Part shown: positions 56,750-64,000 of the stretch, in pieces
Layout: the number at the start of each line of letters is the position of its first letter
Position numbering within the stretch: the stretch's first letter is position 1
DNA from: CAVPJC01 sp963705155
GTDB lineage: Bacteria; Chloroflexota; Anaerolineae; Anaerolineales; UBA4823
Length of the DNA: 64,000 nucleotides
Direction: 5' to 3'
Assembly (NCBI GenBank): GCA_963705155.1
Contig: CAVPJC010000016.1
Span: forward strand, 50,776-114,775
The notes under the pieces: generated by a model
What the model saw: the letters and a program-made list of their open reading frames with translations, nothing else
Database searches by the model: none
Told to the model about the DNA's origin: nothing
Made by a program: the position numbers and the translations under genes

Positions 56750-57304
56750 CTACCGTTTGAATTTCTTAATACACCACCCTTTTTCAACCGTAAAACGTGT
56801 TTGTAATTCATCAATTGAAATTTGGCGAGGTACATTAGGTACTGGAAATTCGATTGCAAACTCATGCAAATAATAACAACCATGTGGATTCAAGATCGAG
56901 GCAACTTCATCAATTAATTGCTCACATTGGTCTGGATTAAATAAATGATAAAAGCCCGAATCAAAAACCGCTCCAAATTTTTCTTGAAGCAAGGATGGCT
57001 TTAGAGCGTCAGCCACTTGAAAACTTAATGATAGCGCAGGCTCATTGGGAAGGGCGGCAGCTTTGTCTTGGGCGTTCTTGATGGCAAATTCAACAAAATC
57101 AATCCCAACAACTTGATGCCCCAACTTTGCTAAATAGATCGCAAGGTCGCCAGAGCCGCAGCCAAGATCTAAAATTGGATTTACGGGTGGATATTTTTCG
57201 ATAAGAGCAGCCATAGCAGGCTGAGGTGCGCCAATATCCCAGGGAGCGATATTCTGGTACACGGAATTGAAAAAAATAAGCGGGTCAGAACCAAATCTAC
57301 TCAC
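56750..57304 (-). CDS. SAM-dependent methyltransferase
   Basis: 184 residues, GTG start 57304 with GGAG upstream. MSRFGSDPLIFFNSVYQNIA, motif I NPILDLGCGSGDLAIYLAKL, VVGIDFVEFAIKNAQDKAAA, FGAVFDSGFYHLFNPDQCEQ. It resembles thiopurine/tellurite-type (TPMT/TehB-like) methyltransferases acting on small nucleophiles. It is intact; an attC-like half site lies just after it. Confidence 0.85.
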   Translation of the reverse strand: MSRFGSDPLIFFNSVYQNIAPWDIGAPQPAMAALIEKYPPVNPILDLGCGSGDLAIYLAKLGHQVVGIDFVEFAIKNAQDKAAALPNEPALSLSFQVADALKPSLLQEKFGAVFDSGFYHLFNPDQCEQLIDEVASILNPHGCYYLHEFAIEFPVPNVPRQISIDELQTRFTVEKGWCIKKFKR

Positions 57305-57338
57305 GATAAATCTCCAGATGGTGTTCTGTTGTGTAAGC

Positions 57339-57362
57339 GCCTAACTGCACACTTTGTTAGCC
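57339..57362 (-). other. Minimal attC-like site
   Basis: Minus strand GGCTAAC-AAAGTGTGCA-GTTAGGC: both core boxes kept, the middle deleted. The TAG stop of the DUF1801 gene lies in GTTAGGC. Confidence 0.5.
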
Positions 57363-57784
57363 ACTGCCCGTTGCTTACATGGTTTTTTTAGAGGTTTTTT
57401 AGTTTCATCAAGCCATTGTTTTACAGCCTTCTTGAACAGGTTTCTTTTTAAAAAAAAGTCGGTAATATCAACAAAAGAAATTGTTGCGCGAATATTGGAG
57501 TTCCATTCAAGAAGTCCCGTGCTATCTTCGTACAAACGCGGCGCTTTTTTATCTTCTTTGGGTTTAGCGCCAGTGTGAAGGATAAGACCAACGCTATCTT
57601 TTTTGTGAAGCATAATCGTCATGCGGTCTTTGCCGTTGTCACAAAAAGATGGGGCGTTCCATTTGATAATTTCAGTGAGATTCGGACATTCTTCGTTGAT
57701 GGCTTGAAGCAATGCTTCAACGAGCGGCTTGCGCTCATCATCAAATTGGGTCAAGAACTCTTGATGCGTTGTTGTCATTCGCAT
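57341..57784 (-). CDS. DUF1801-family protein
   Basis: 147 residues. FLTQFDDERKPLVEALLQAI, NLTEIIKWNAPSFCDNGKDR, MTIMLHKKDSVGLILHTGAK and ATISFVDITDFFLKRNLFKK are the DUF1801 core, a frataxin-like fold of unknown function. The last residues ANKVCS are encoded by the attC-like site, so the stop depends on the cassette junction. Second DUF1801 protein of the array; different subfamily from 45467. Confidence 0.85.
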   Translation of the reverse strand: MRMTTTHQEFLTQFDDERKPLVEALLQAINEECPNLTEIIKWNAPSFCDNGKDRMTIMLHKKDSVGLILHTGAKPKEDKKAPRLYEDSTGLLEWNSNIRATISFVDITDFFLKRNLFKKAVKQWLDETKKPLKKPCKQRAVANKVCS

Positions 57785-57808
57785 TTACTCCTTAAGCACC
57801 CAAACATT

Positions 57809-58384
57809 TTAATCGCTCACAGGTGCACTGGGCGCCAGCATTTCCGTGAACTCCCATTCTTTATAACAGTCACGCAGGTAGGACAGGTGAGACGCCCAGT
57901 CAGCGGCGGTAAGAGCCGTAACGGGTTTTAGCTCAATGTTCTTGTCGCCGGTGATGTGGAAGCCCCAGGAAAACCGAGCAGCGGCGTCACAATTCTCGTG
58001 TTGCCGCCAAAAGGTGAAGCGGCAAGGAAACTGTGAGCGACCCAATCAAGTTGAACCCGTTCTTCCCGTGATGGCGCGTCGAAGAGCGTCGGCGTGATGC
58101 CATACCAGCAGTACGGCAACGGAGCGCGTTCGTAAAGCCCGAAAGGATCAAAAGGATCCATTTCGAACTGGCGTCCATGAAAAGTATTGTCGGTGGAGCG
58201 CACAAGTTGAACCCATCCGAGCAGCCCGAGATAACCACCCGCAGAAAACTCAATCGCCGCCTTGCAGTTGGCGAGACCCAGCGCGCCATCCCAAACACCT
58301 AGAATTGCTGGCTCCAGCGTTGTTTCCAAAGTGACGATACGCGTCCCTGGTGACCTTGATGTGTAAAAGGTATTTCCATTTGCA
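57809..58384 (-). CDS. Hypothetical protein, two frameshifts
   Basis: About 190 codons from ATG 58384 (MQMEIPF). After a break near 58365 it reads TSRSPGTRIVTLETTLEPAI, FSAGGYLGLLGWVQLVRSTD, FEMDPFDPFGLYERAPLPYC, and after one near 58030 FSWGFHITGDKNIELKPVTA, AADWASHLSYLRDCYKEWEF. No known family. The sequence is well behaved across the breaks, so the frame changes are probably errors. Confidence 0.5.
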
Positions 58385-58426
58385 TGGATCTGTTCCTGTT
58401 TAATTCACTGGATATTTAGAGCAACC

Positions 58427-58562
58427 GCCCAACAACGGCAGGCGTTACTGGCAAGGGCGGGAGTTGGCGGACAAAGCCACCAGACACCGGATCCACCATT
58501 GGGGCCTCGACCCGAAAGTGCGGCGGGACGCCCGCCCATGTCCGGTGCGCGCAGTGTTGGGC
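58427..58562 (-). other. attC-like site (136 bp, best long example)
   Basis: Minus strand GCCCAAC (58562-58556) ... GTTGGGC (58433-58427). Inner arms GCGCACCGG / CCAGTAACGC and ATGGGCGGG / CCCGCCCTT pair with extra bases on one side. It follows the SnoaL stop by eight bases. Confidence 0.75.
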
Positions 58563-58570
58563 GGAACGCA

Positions 58571-58992
58571 TTACTCACACGGATCACGGATGGCGGCAGG
58601 CGCTATGACATTTGCGTGACGCGCAATCATGCGCCAGGCGGCGTCTTGCTTCCTCCAAATATTCGTGAACCGCCGCTCCACAGTCCCTCCTGCAACGGTG
58701 CGTCCCCGACCGGCTCGACGGTCTCAGCACCCATCACGATGGCGATGTCAGCGTTGAACCGGATCGAACCAATTCGCCGCTCGAACGCCGCATAGCGGAT
58801 CAAACCGCGCTTGACCAGCGCCAAGACATCGCCTCGGCTCGTCGATATCTGATTCTGGGGATTATTCACGATAAATTCTTCCGACCACAAGCGCTCGAGC
58901 GCAGCTAAGTCCTGTTTGAGAACCGCCTGGCGCTCTTGTTCTTCGATCTGGCGGATCACGTCTTCCTCACTGTTGAAGTTTTCTTTCCTCAT
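58571..58992 (-). CDS. SnoaL/NTF2-like (DUF4440-type) protein, one frameshift
   Basis: About 140 codons from ATG 58992 (MRKENFNSEEDVIRQIEEQE, GGAAGG upstream). LDRLW-type core: QDLAALERLWSEEFIVNNPQ, VKRGLIRYAAFERRIGSIRF, FNADIAIVMGAETVEPVGDA. After a break near 58675 it ends RRFTNIWRKQDAAWRMIARH. The fold is the DUF4440 branch of NTF2-like proteins. Function unknown. Confidence 0.8.
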
Positions 58993-59034
58993 GATGCAGT
59001 CCTTCCTGTATACCAGACAGTGAACCTCGCTGCC

Positions 59035-59065
59035 GCCCAACGGCTCGCGTTACCCTCTGTTGGGC
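59035..59065 (-). other. Short attC-like site
   Basis: Minus strand GCCCAAC-AGAGGGTAACGCGAGCC-GTTGGGC, with GCC/GGC outside: both core boxes and the GGTAACGC block of the long type, the rest deleted. Confidence 0.6.
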
Positions 59066-59086
59066 GGCGTGGGGTTACAAAAATCA

Positions 59087-59755
59087 CTACCAGGGCGTAA
59101 ACAGTTTCCAGTGGCCTTCGGAGACGACTTCGACTGCCCCGTCGACCACTTTTATGGCGGTCTGGTCATCAATCGCGTACGCCGGCGCCCGCATCCCGGC
59201 GGCCCATCTTTCTGCGCCGGCCATGGAGTTGTCCGGCAGCATCTCGTGATCCAGGTGTGGAAAAATCGAAAAATTAACCATGCCCAGCGTTTCATCGCCG
59301 CCGGTGGGCGGCCTCCACCCGACGAAATCCTCCCCGATGCGCGGGGTCATCACCATGCTCCCGGCGCTCAGTCCCACGTAGACCGTCTCGCGCAGCGACG
59401 GCAGGAGGTCTGCCAGTCCAGACTGCCGCATCCAGTAGCACAGATACAAGGGGTCGCCTCCATTCACCAGCAGGGCGTCAGTCTGCCGGAGCATGGGGAC
59501 CCAATGCTCTTTATCGATGCCGGGCAACACGGTGAGCTCCAGCACTCCCATGGATTTCCAGCCCAGCTCGCACATCGGTGTGTTGGCTTGTCCGCTGAGG
59601 AACCGCCATGCATGGGCAGCGCCGCCGGGTATGGCGTACACCGCCATGGGAATGCAGAGGGCGCTGCACTCGGCAACCGGTCTTTCCCAGCAGGTCGACC
59701 GGCGCCTCTGGATGTTCGTGTTCTGGATGCCTGCGGAAGTAAGCAAGGACCTCAT
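59087..59755 (-). CDS. Peptidase S51 (dipeptidase E-like)
   Basis: 222 residues. ALLVNGGDPLYLCYWMRQSG, nucleophile motif YVGLSAGSMVMTP (catalytic Ser), FSIFPHLDHEMLPDN (His) and AYAIDDQTAIKVVDG define family S51, which cleaves Asp-X dipeptides or cyanophycin. Residues 17-30 (RRRSTCWERPVAE) read better one frame over as APVDLLGKT, so two compensating indels are likely. The rest is intact. Confidence 0.85.
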   Translation of the reverse strand: MRSLLTSAGIQNTNIQRRRSTCWERPVAECSALCIPMAVYAIPGGAAHAWRFLSGQANTPMCELGWKSMGVLELTVLPGIDKEHWVPMLRQTDALLVNGGDPLYLCYWMRQSGLADLLPSLRETVYVGLSAGSMVMTPRIGEDFVGWRPPTGGDETLGMVNFSIFPHLDHEMLPDNSMAGAERWAAGMRAPAYAIDDQTAIKVVDGAVEVVSEGHWKLFTPW

Positions 59756-59819
59756 GATGCCTCTCCTTGCTGATTTATTGGGAGCCGCAAGGCTCCTCCA
59801 GTCTCTCTTATTATAATGC

Positions 59820-59861
59820 GATGATGCAACGTGCCGCCGTCAGGTGGAGCCGGTGTTAGGC
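59820..59861 (-). other. attC-like half site
   Basis: Minus strand GCCTAAC (59861-59855) ACCGGCTCCACCTGACGGCG. It lies inside the frame that runs past the DUF7000 gene. Confidence 0.5.
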
Positions 59862-59890
59862 CGCCCCTGTGTACGAGTAGCTCAACATCT

Positions 59891-60389
59891 TCACACGATC
59901 TCATGATCAGAGAAGAATTTCTCAACATCGTAATGAATTTGACTGTGTTCTCTTCGATACTGGCGGTTAGGCTGTCGAGATCACTAAAGTCGAAATCCTC
60001 TGCCAGATTGCATTCAATGATCGAGTCAACACCCTTTGCAGGTGTCACAACCCGATATTCAGTCCACCGGCTATCCCTGAACAGTTCCCAGTACTTTCGT
60101 TGAACCTGCCTATTGGCTCCAGAGAGCCAAGCTTCGAATCTGAATGCTTCATAGTTGAAGACAATTGCTATCTTCAAGTTGTGGTGCTTTCGTGATGGCG
60201 GGAGATAGCAAAATAGGTCATATCCATGTATCCCTGATAAAGTCCAGAAATAGAGAAGGTCGGGTATCTGTTTTGGAAATGTATTCGCAAATCCATCATG
60301 TAGCCAAGCAGTGTTTTGTACGCCTTCTGTATCGCCCCGGTTCTGAGTTGCATCCGAAGCTCATTCATATCTTCTTGGATTGATTGCAT
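59891..60389 (-). CDS. DUF7000-family protein, frameshifted
   Basis: About 166 codons. MQSIQEDMNELRMQLRTGAI, QKAYKTLLGYMMDLRIHFQN, LYQGYMDMTYFAI, then after a break near 60190 LKIAIVFNYEAFRFEAWLSG and VVTPAKGVDSIIECNLAEDF. These match the DUF7000 family. Near 59910 another lost base hides the natural end (EKFFSDHEIV, stop 59891); uncorrected, the frame runs through the attC-like site to 59752. Function unknown. Confidence 0.75.
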
Positions 60390-60416
60390 ACTTCGTTCCT
60401 TATTATGCGAATAGCG

Positions 60417-60543
60417 GCCTAACCCTCAACATCAGCCGCTGCCGGTTCTGGCATGACTAAACACAAAAACCAGAGCCACTTTTGCTTTTGTCACACGCAC
60501 ACGTTGCTCCGCAAGGCGGATAAACTGCATGTGATCGTTATCT
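60417..60543 (-). other. attC-like site (127 bp)
   Basis: Minus strand starts CCAGATAAC and ends GTTAGGC (60423-60417). Inner GTTTATCCGCCTTGCGGAGC and an AAAAGCAAAAGTGGCTCTGG middle. The TAA stop of the kinase-like gene is within the first box. Confidence 0.55.
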
Positions 60544-61165
60544 GGCGGTCAATCCTAGTGATTTCATAACCTTTTCCGTTACGTCCCCAAACAGCTCTTT
60601 GTCTATCTCTATATACTCGAAGCCATACTTCTTCGCCTCCGCCTCGATGTAGGCGCTCATTCGCTTCACAAACAATGCAAAAGCGCCAATGTATTGATCG
60701 CTTACACCCCACATCCAATCATGCTCATTCTCTTTAGCAAATTTCTTGATGTTTTCTTTGTGATTTGCCCCTTGATTTCCGATAAATACAACCCGATGAA
60801 GGACATCCTCAAGCTTAACTCATCAACTCAGGAAGAACAGCAACTCCTTCAATCAGTACATCTCGACCCTCATTATTCTTCTCCTAATATAAGCCTCTAC
60901 CGCTTTCCAAACAACATAACTTTCCTTTCGCACATAATCAATAAGCTCTCCAGGTCCTCATTATCAACTTCACCCATTCCACCCACGGCATTTTCATTTA
61001 AAAGTCCCAAAAACAAACAAGTCTGGCGCCGCTTCCGGGCTCAGAACATTCTCCAGCACTGCACCGAGGGTATCCGTTGAAACAACACTCACAGCATGTT
61101 TCTGCTGATCTCACTGGAAATTATGACTTTCCGACTCTTCAGGGACCTCCTAGAAGAAAAATCAT
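60538..61165 (-). pseudogene. P-loop kinase (2-phosphoglycerate kinase-like), several frameshifts
   Basis: Read in several frames: a P-loop remnant LGGP..VGKS near 61110, STDTLGAVLENVLSPEAAPD near 61060, LIEGVAVLPELMSKLEDVLH near 60820, then KENIKKFAKENEHDWMWGVS, DQYIGAFALFVKRMSAYIEA and FGDVTEKVMKSLGLTAR. This matches a family of small AAA-type nucleotide-binding kinases common in cassettes. At least four breaks. AT-rich compared with the flanks. Confidence 0.6.
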
Positions 61166-61195
61166 AATAAGAATATTCATCTTAGCCAGATCCCC

Positions 61196-61325
61196 CCCCT
61201 CCAACGGCTTGCGTTAGCGGTTTGGCGGGAGAACAAACTCCCAGATCGGGACAATGCCTTCGTTCAAAGTCCGCTCAAAACGCAGGGCCCACCGCCAAAT
61301 CTACTGCACCCAATCAGGCTGGCGG
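61196..61325 (-). other. attC-like site (130 bp, diverged ends)
   Basis: Minus strand GCCTGATTGGGTGCAGTAG, ATTTGGCGGTGGG ... CTCCCGCCAAACCGCTAACG, CAAGCCGTTGG. The arms pair over 12 bp with one unpaired base; outer boxes differ from consensus. Confidence 0.6.
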
Positions 61326-61347
61326 GCCGTGATTTTCCCCTGCTGAA

Positions 61348-61905
61348 TTATTTCTTATAATGTAACACAACAACTCCCCAACGAAACGTTTTTGAGCTGA
61401 CAAGTTTTAATGTAAGGTTCTTGCCCGATTCGAACAAGCGGGGACCTTTTCCCGCAATGATCGGGTGAACGACAAAGTGATACTCGTCGATGAGATCCCA
61501 TTGTGCAACTTGCGATGCGATGTTCAGCCCACCAATGGAAATGTTTTTCCCTGGCTGTTGTTTTAACTTCATGATCTCTTCTCGAAGATTTGAGTGCAGG
61601 AGCGTCGTGTTGTTCCACTCTACGCTCTTCAACATCGTTGAAAAGACGATCTTTGGCATGGCATCGAAAGTACGTGCGAATTCGTTGATCGCTTTCGTTT
61701 CCGATTGATTCACTGCAACATCGTGCCAGTACGGATACATCAAGTGATACGTGTTGCGTCCGAAAATTTCAACGCCTGTATCACGCAAGAGCCCGGTGAA
61801 GTACTCGTGCAATTCGTCGTCGACAATCCCCTCTTCATGGCCACAGTAGCCGTCTATCGTGATGTTGATTGCAAAAATAACTTTTCTCATTAGTTGTTCT
61901 GACAT
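61348..61905 (-). CDS. Dihydrofolate reductase-like (RibD C-terminal) family protein
   Basis: 185 residues from ATG 61905 (AAGGA upstream). MRKVIFAINITIDGYCGHEE, EIFGRNTYHLMYPYWHDVAV, NISIGGLNIASQVAQWDLID, VHPIIAGKGPRLFESGKNLT. Intact member of the NADPH-binding DHFR-like family, a frequent cassette product, distinct from the gene at 31445. It lies 23 bp after the SRPBCC gene with no attC between, so the two may share one cassette. Confidence 0.9.
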   Translation of the reverse strand: MSEQLMRKVIFAINITIDGYCGHEEGIVDDELHEYFTGLLRDTGVEIFGRNTYHLMYPYWHDVAVNQSETKAINEFARTFDAMPKIVFSTMLKSVEWNNTTLLHSNLREEIMKLKQQPGKNISIGGLNIASQVAQWDLIDEYHFVVHPIIAGKGPRLFESGKNLTLKLVSSKTFRWGVVVLHYKK

Positions 61906-61928
61906 TATTTTAATCCTTCAGTATGCTT

Positions 61929-62414
61929 TTATTTGTGGGCTTGTTCCACATATTCGCGCAAGCGGGCGAGACCCCTGTCAATTATTTTTGCTGTCATGAA
62001 AATGTCCATCAGCCTCACAACCCCTACCTGTAATAAAAATCGCATCATCTTGCTTGATATTTCATCGGGAACAAATCCGCGGCTAATGGTCACACACGTG
62101 CCCTCAGGCACCTTTTCGAGCCGATAGGTAAAGATCATGCCTGCTGTTCCCATCGACGAATGCTGGCTAACGGAGTGGAACTGGAACAGGTGTGGACGCT
62201 CCAAAGCCATGATGGTGCATTCGTCGCGCATGACGTCCTTATCCATAACGCCGACCGAACGCCAGCGGCTGCCAACTTTCACAGTACCATCGTATAAAAG
62301 CTCCATTTCGGTCATCTCTCCCCAGTTCTTGTGGGAGGATACATCGAGCAGGTTGTCGTAGACCTGCTCTGGCGTTGCATGAATAACGATACTTCGTTCA
62401 AAACTGTAAGACAT
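61929..62414 (-). CDS. SRPBCC (START-like) family protein
   Basis: 161 residues from ATG 62414 (AAAGGAGATCAC just upstream; a second ATG 24 bp earlier is weaker). SIVIHATPEQVYDNLLDVSS, NWGEMTEMELLYDGTVKVGS, GMIFTYRLEKVPEGTCVTIS. The helix-grip fold binds hydrophobic ligands; polyketide cyclases and lipid-transfer proteins belong here. Intact. Function unknown. Confidence 0.85.
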   Translation of the reverse strand: MSYSFERSIVIHATPEQVYDNLLDVSSHKNWGEMTEMELLYDGTVKVGSRWRSVGVMDKDVMRDECTIMALERPHLFQFHSVSQHSSMGTAGMIFTYRLEKVPEGTCVTISRGFVPDEISSKMMRFLLQVGVVRLMDIFMTAKIIDRGLARLREYVEQAHK

Positions 62415-62478
62415 GTGATCTCCTTTGTTGATATTCACTTTATAAATTTACTTGGACTATGACATCAGATAAGTATCT

Positions 62479-62607
62479 GCCCAACGGTTTGCGTTACCTG
62501 CGTATGGGCGGACGTGGGCAATGCTTGGGAGCAGGAAAAACTCGAAGCCAGAAAAATGCTTGTAAATGCCGCAAACTCCCACACGTCAGGTGCACGCTGT
62601 GTTAGCC
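62479..62607 (-). other. attC-like site (129 bp, complete long type)
   Basis: Minus strand GGCTAAC (62607-62601), AGCGTGCACCTGACGTGTGG, ... TTTTTCTGGCTTCGAG ... GCCCACGTCCGCC, GGTAACGCAAACC, GTTGGGC (62485-62479). GACGTG(T)GGG pairs with CCCACGTC leaving one base out. The EamA stop TAA lies in the first box. Confidence 0.75.
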
Positions 62608-63511
62608 CGCCGCTCTATTCAGGCGTGACCGCCATAACTGAACGATTAATGTGCCAACTCCGACAAGGGCTATACCAAGAATTTGTCTTGAGTTTGATGG
62701 CTCATCTAAGAACAACCATGCCAGTATTGCAATCTGCGGCAACATCGTACTATTTATAATACTCAACTCAACAGCGGTAAGTGTTTTCAAGGTGTTATTC
62801 CACAATGTAAATGCAACTGCTGTATTGACAACCGCAAGCCAGCCTATGATTAGCCATTGCATAAGGTTAAGATTGCCAAAGCCTAAAGTCGTTGCTCCGA
62901 TAATCAATAAAAGTAAACCGCCAATGCCCATGCTTATAGCCGTGACAAGAATAGGTGATAAACCACTTTGATGATAACTCGTCTACCCAATAAAGATGAC
63001 CCTGAATTTGCTAAAACGCCGATAAACGCAATTATTAAACCAAGAATTTGTCCTGTGGGTATATCCAGTGGAAGGAAGTAAATAATTGCACCTATCACCG
63101 ACAAGAGGATACCGCCCCATTGAATTATTGAAGGTGGCTCATCCTTAAGAAACTGCTCGACAATGCGACAAAAATCGGTGAGAAATTGAGCAGTAAACTC
63201 AAGGTAGCGGCAGGCAAAAAAGAAAGACTTATAAACTGCGCTCCCTGTGTCAAGGTGTAAAACACAAATCCAAGCAAAGCAAGTTGACCCCAAGTAGCAC
63301 GAGAAAAAATGCGTAGTACATTTCGGTGAGTTGAGTTGATTAGAATAAATGAAATCAAGCAAAGGAAGGCAATGAAATAACGCAAGCCTGCGAAAGTAAT
63401 GGCGGGTAGGCTGGCTTTTAATCCAACTTTGACAAGCACCCAAGATGTTGACCATAGAAAAGTTACAAACAATGCTTGTAGTACAGCATTGATATGTAAC
63501 CTTGAGGTCAT
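62602..63511 (-). CDS. EamA/DMT-family transporter, two frameshifts
   Basis: About 303 codons from ATG 63511 (MTSRLHINAVLQALFVTFLW, AAGGAAAA upstream). Ten membrane helices in two EamA repeats: GLKASLPAITFAGLRYFIAF, FLPAATLSLLLNFSPIFVAL, IIQWGGILLSVIGAIIYFLP; after breaks near 63150 and 62960, SMGIGGLLLLIIGATTLGFG and LSIINSTMLPQIAILAWLFL. Metabolite/drug exporter type. AT-rich. The last residues RAAG and the stop lie in the attC-like site, so it is a clear cassette gene. Confidence 0.8.
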
Positions 63512-63572
63512 CGGTTCATTTTCCTTTATTGGCGAAGTACTGATTTGTAATTCATTGATAATTTGCAAAGAG

Positions 63573-63644
63573 CGGGCTAACTATTGGATATACTGCAAAT
63601 ATACCGTATAACCAATCAATCCGGTTTATTATACTGGTTTGGGC
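63573..63644 (-). other. attC-like site (72 bp)
   Basis: Minus strand GCCCAAACCAGTATAATAAA, CCGGATTGATTGGTTATACG, ATATTTGCAGTATATCCAAT, AGTTAGCC. Outer arms TTGG/CCAA and TATAC/GTATA pair in order; R' is GTTAGCC. Confidence 0.5.
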
Positions 63645-63688
63645 GGCCAGGGCAGGAGAAGGCCCGGTCGTGGTTTCCGCGGCCGGCT

Positions 63689-64000
63689 TCAACGCAGCAC
63701 TTTGCCGAGAAAAGCAAGCACTGCGGCGTTGAACTGCCCGGGCCTCTGCAGCGGTGCGAAATGGCTCACGCCGTGGAGAATGACCAGCTCCGCATCCGGG
63801 ATGGTCTCAGCGAGGTACTCGGCGTGTTCACGCTTAATAAATTCATCATGCTCGCTATGCACGATGGCGACAGGCACGCCGATCTGGGCCAGATCGTCCG
63901 CCGAATAATTGGGCTGCGTTCTTTGCATCAGGCCAACGGCGTTGGAAAACTCGTCGAACTGGTCTGGCGTGGCAGACAGCCGGGCGTAATCTTTGACATG
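63689..64000 (-). CDS. Alpha/beta hydrolase (N-terminus beyond the window)
   Basis: The last 103 residues are visible; the frame is open to the window edge. VPVAIVHSEHDEFIKREHAE is the strand-7 acid region, with Asp in EHDEF, and VILHGVSHFAPLQRPGQFNA carries the catalytic His (GVSHF). PGQFNAAVLAFLGKVLR ends the fold. The nucleophile lies outside. Hydrolase with unknown ester or amide substrate. Probably the first visible cassette gene of the array on this side. Confidence 0.85.
   Translation of the reverse strand, partial: HVKDYARLSATPDQFDEFSNAVGLMQRTQPNYSADDLAQIGVPVAIVHSEHDEFIKREHAEYLAETIPDAELVILHGVSHFAPLQRPGQFNAAVLAFLGKVLR

Noticed and set aside
36360..63644. Integron integrase within the array
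   Set aside because: No protein with tyrosine-recombinase boxes (R..H-R-Y) was seen on either strand; the integrase, if any, is outside the window.

Overview
The window is 64 kb of mixed bacterial DNA, most likely from a Chloroflexota (Anaerolineae-type) genome. That is an inference from three things: a helix-turn-helix / nSTAND ATPase / WD40 gene whose C-terminus carries the VTRPLTTGECKKYLH motif seen in that group; small proteins with the SIHTEYV...GPTGVDGG pattern; and intergenic DNA full of dispersed repeat families (CACGAA, CACAGAT, TCCGCG, GTCATTGCGA and GGGCAT hairpins). About 25 genes are broken by single-base indels, mostly shortened homopolymers. Codons and motifs on both sides stay intact, so many breaks are probably consensus errors rather than gene decay. 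Frameshifted genes are given here as one entry each.

Layout. 0-9 kb: a partial FAD oxidoreductase; a histidine phosphatase behind a fluoride-type riboswitch (minus strand) with a hypothetical gene after it; a DUF6364-type antitoxin / PIN toxin pair with a palindromic operator; and the large nSTAND-WD40 gene. 9-15 kb: a PDZ-like membrane protein related to sensor-kinase N-termini, a type IIG restriction-modification enzyme and an APH-family phosphotransferase.

15-31 kb is a plus-strand catabolic locus. It starts from a near-consensus promoter and an IclR regulator. Then come a complete ECF-type ABC importer (S protein, a 60-residue membrane protein, a fused double ATPase, T protein), a creatininase-family enzyme, a pair of TRZ/ATZ-type amidohydrolases (the first lacking metal ligands), a hydantoin-racemase-like protein, two hydantoinase/allantoinase-type cyclic amidases and an (S)-ureidoglycine aminohydrolase. 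Together they suggest import and hydrolysis of a ureide or hydantoin such as allantoin. An IS110-family element sits inside the locus. 31-36 kb holds a DHFR-like gene, an EamA transporter, an intact IS1182-family element with inverted repeats and a 4-bp target duplication, and a membrane protein / winged-helix pair.

36-63.6 kb is the most unusual part. Nearly all genes lie on the minus strand and have the content typical of integron cassettes: HNH nuclease, several methyltransferases, SnoaL-like proteins, DUF1801 proteins, DUF4256, DUF7000, DHFR-like, SRPBCC, EamA, TrmO, MazF. Between them are about 17 attC-like palindromic sites with RYYYAAC/GTTRRRY-type ends and extrahelical bases. Several genes have their stop codon inside the site. 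No integron integrase lies in the window, so this looks like a cassette array without its integrase, or the distal part of a chromosomal integron. Within it are an intact P-type cation ATPase and a second multidomain NTPase (kinase-like domain, NB-ARC, TPR) translationally coupled to an unknown protein.
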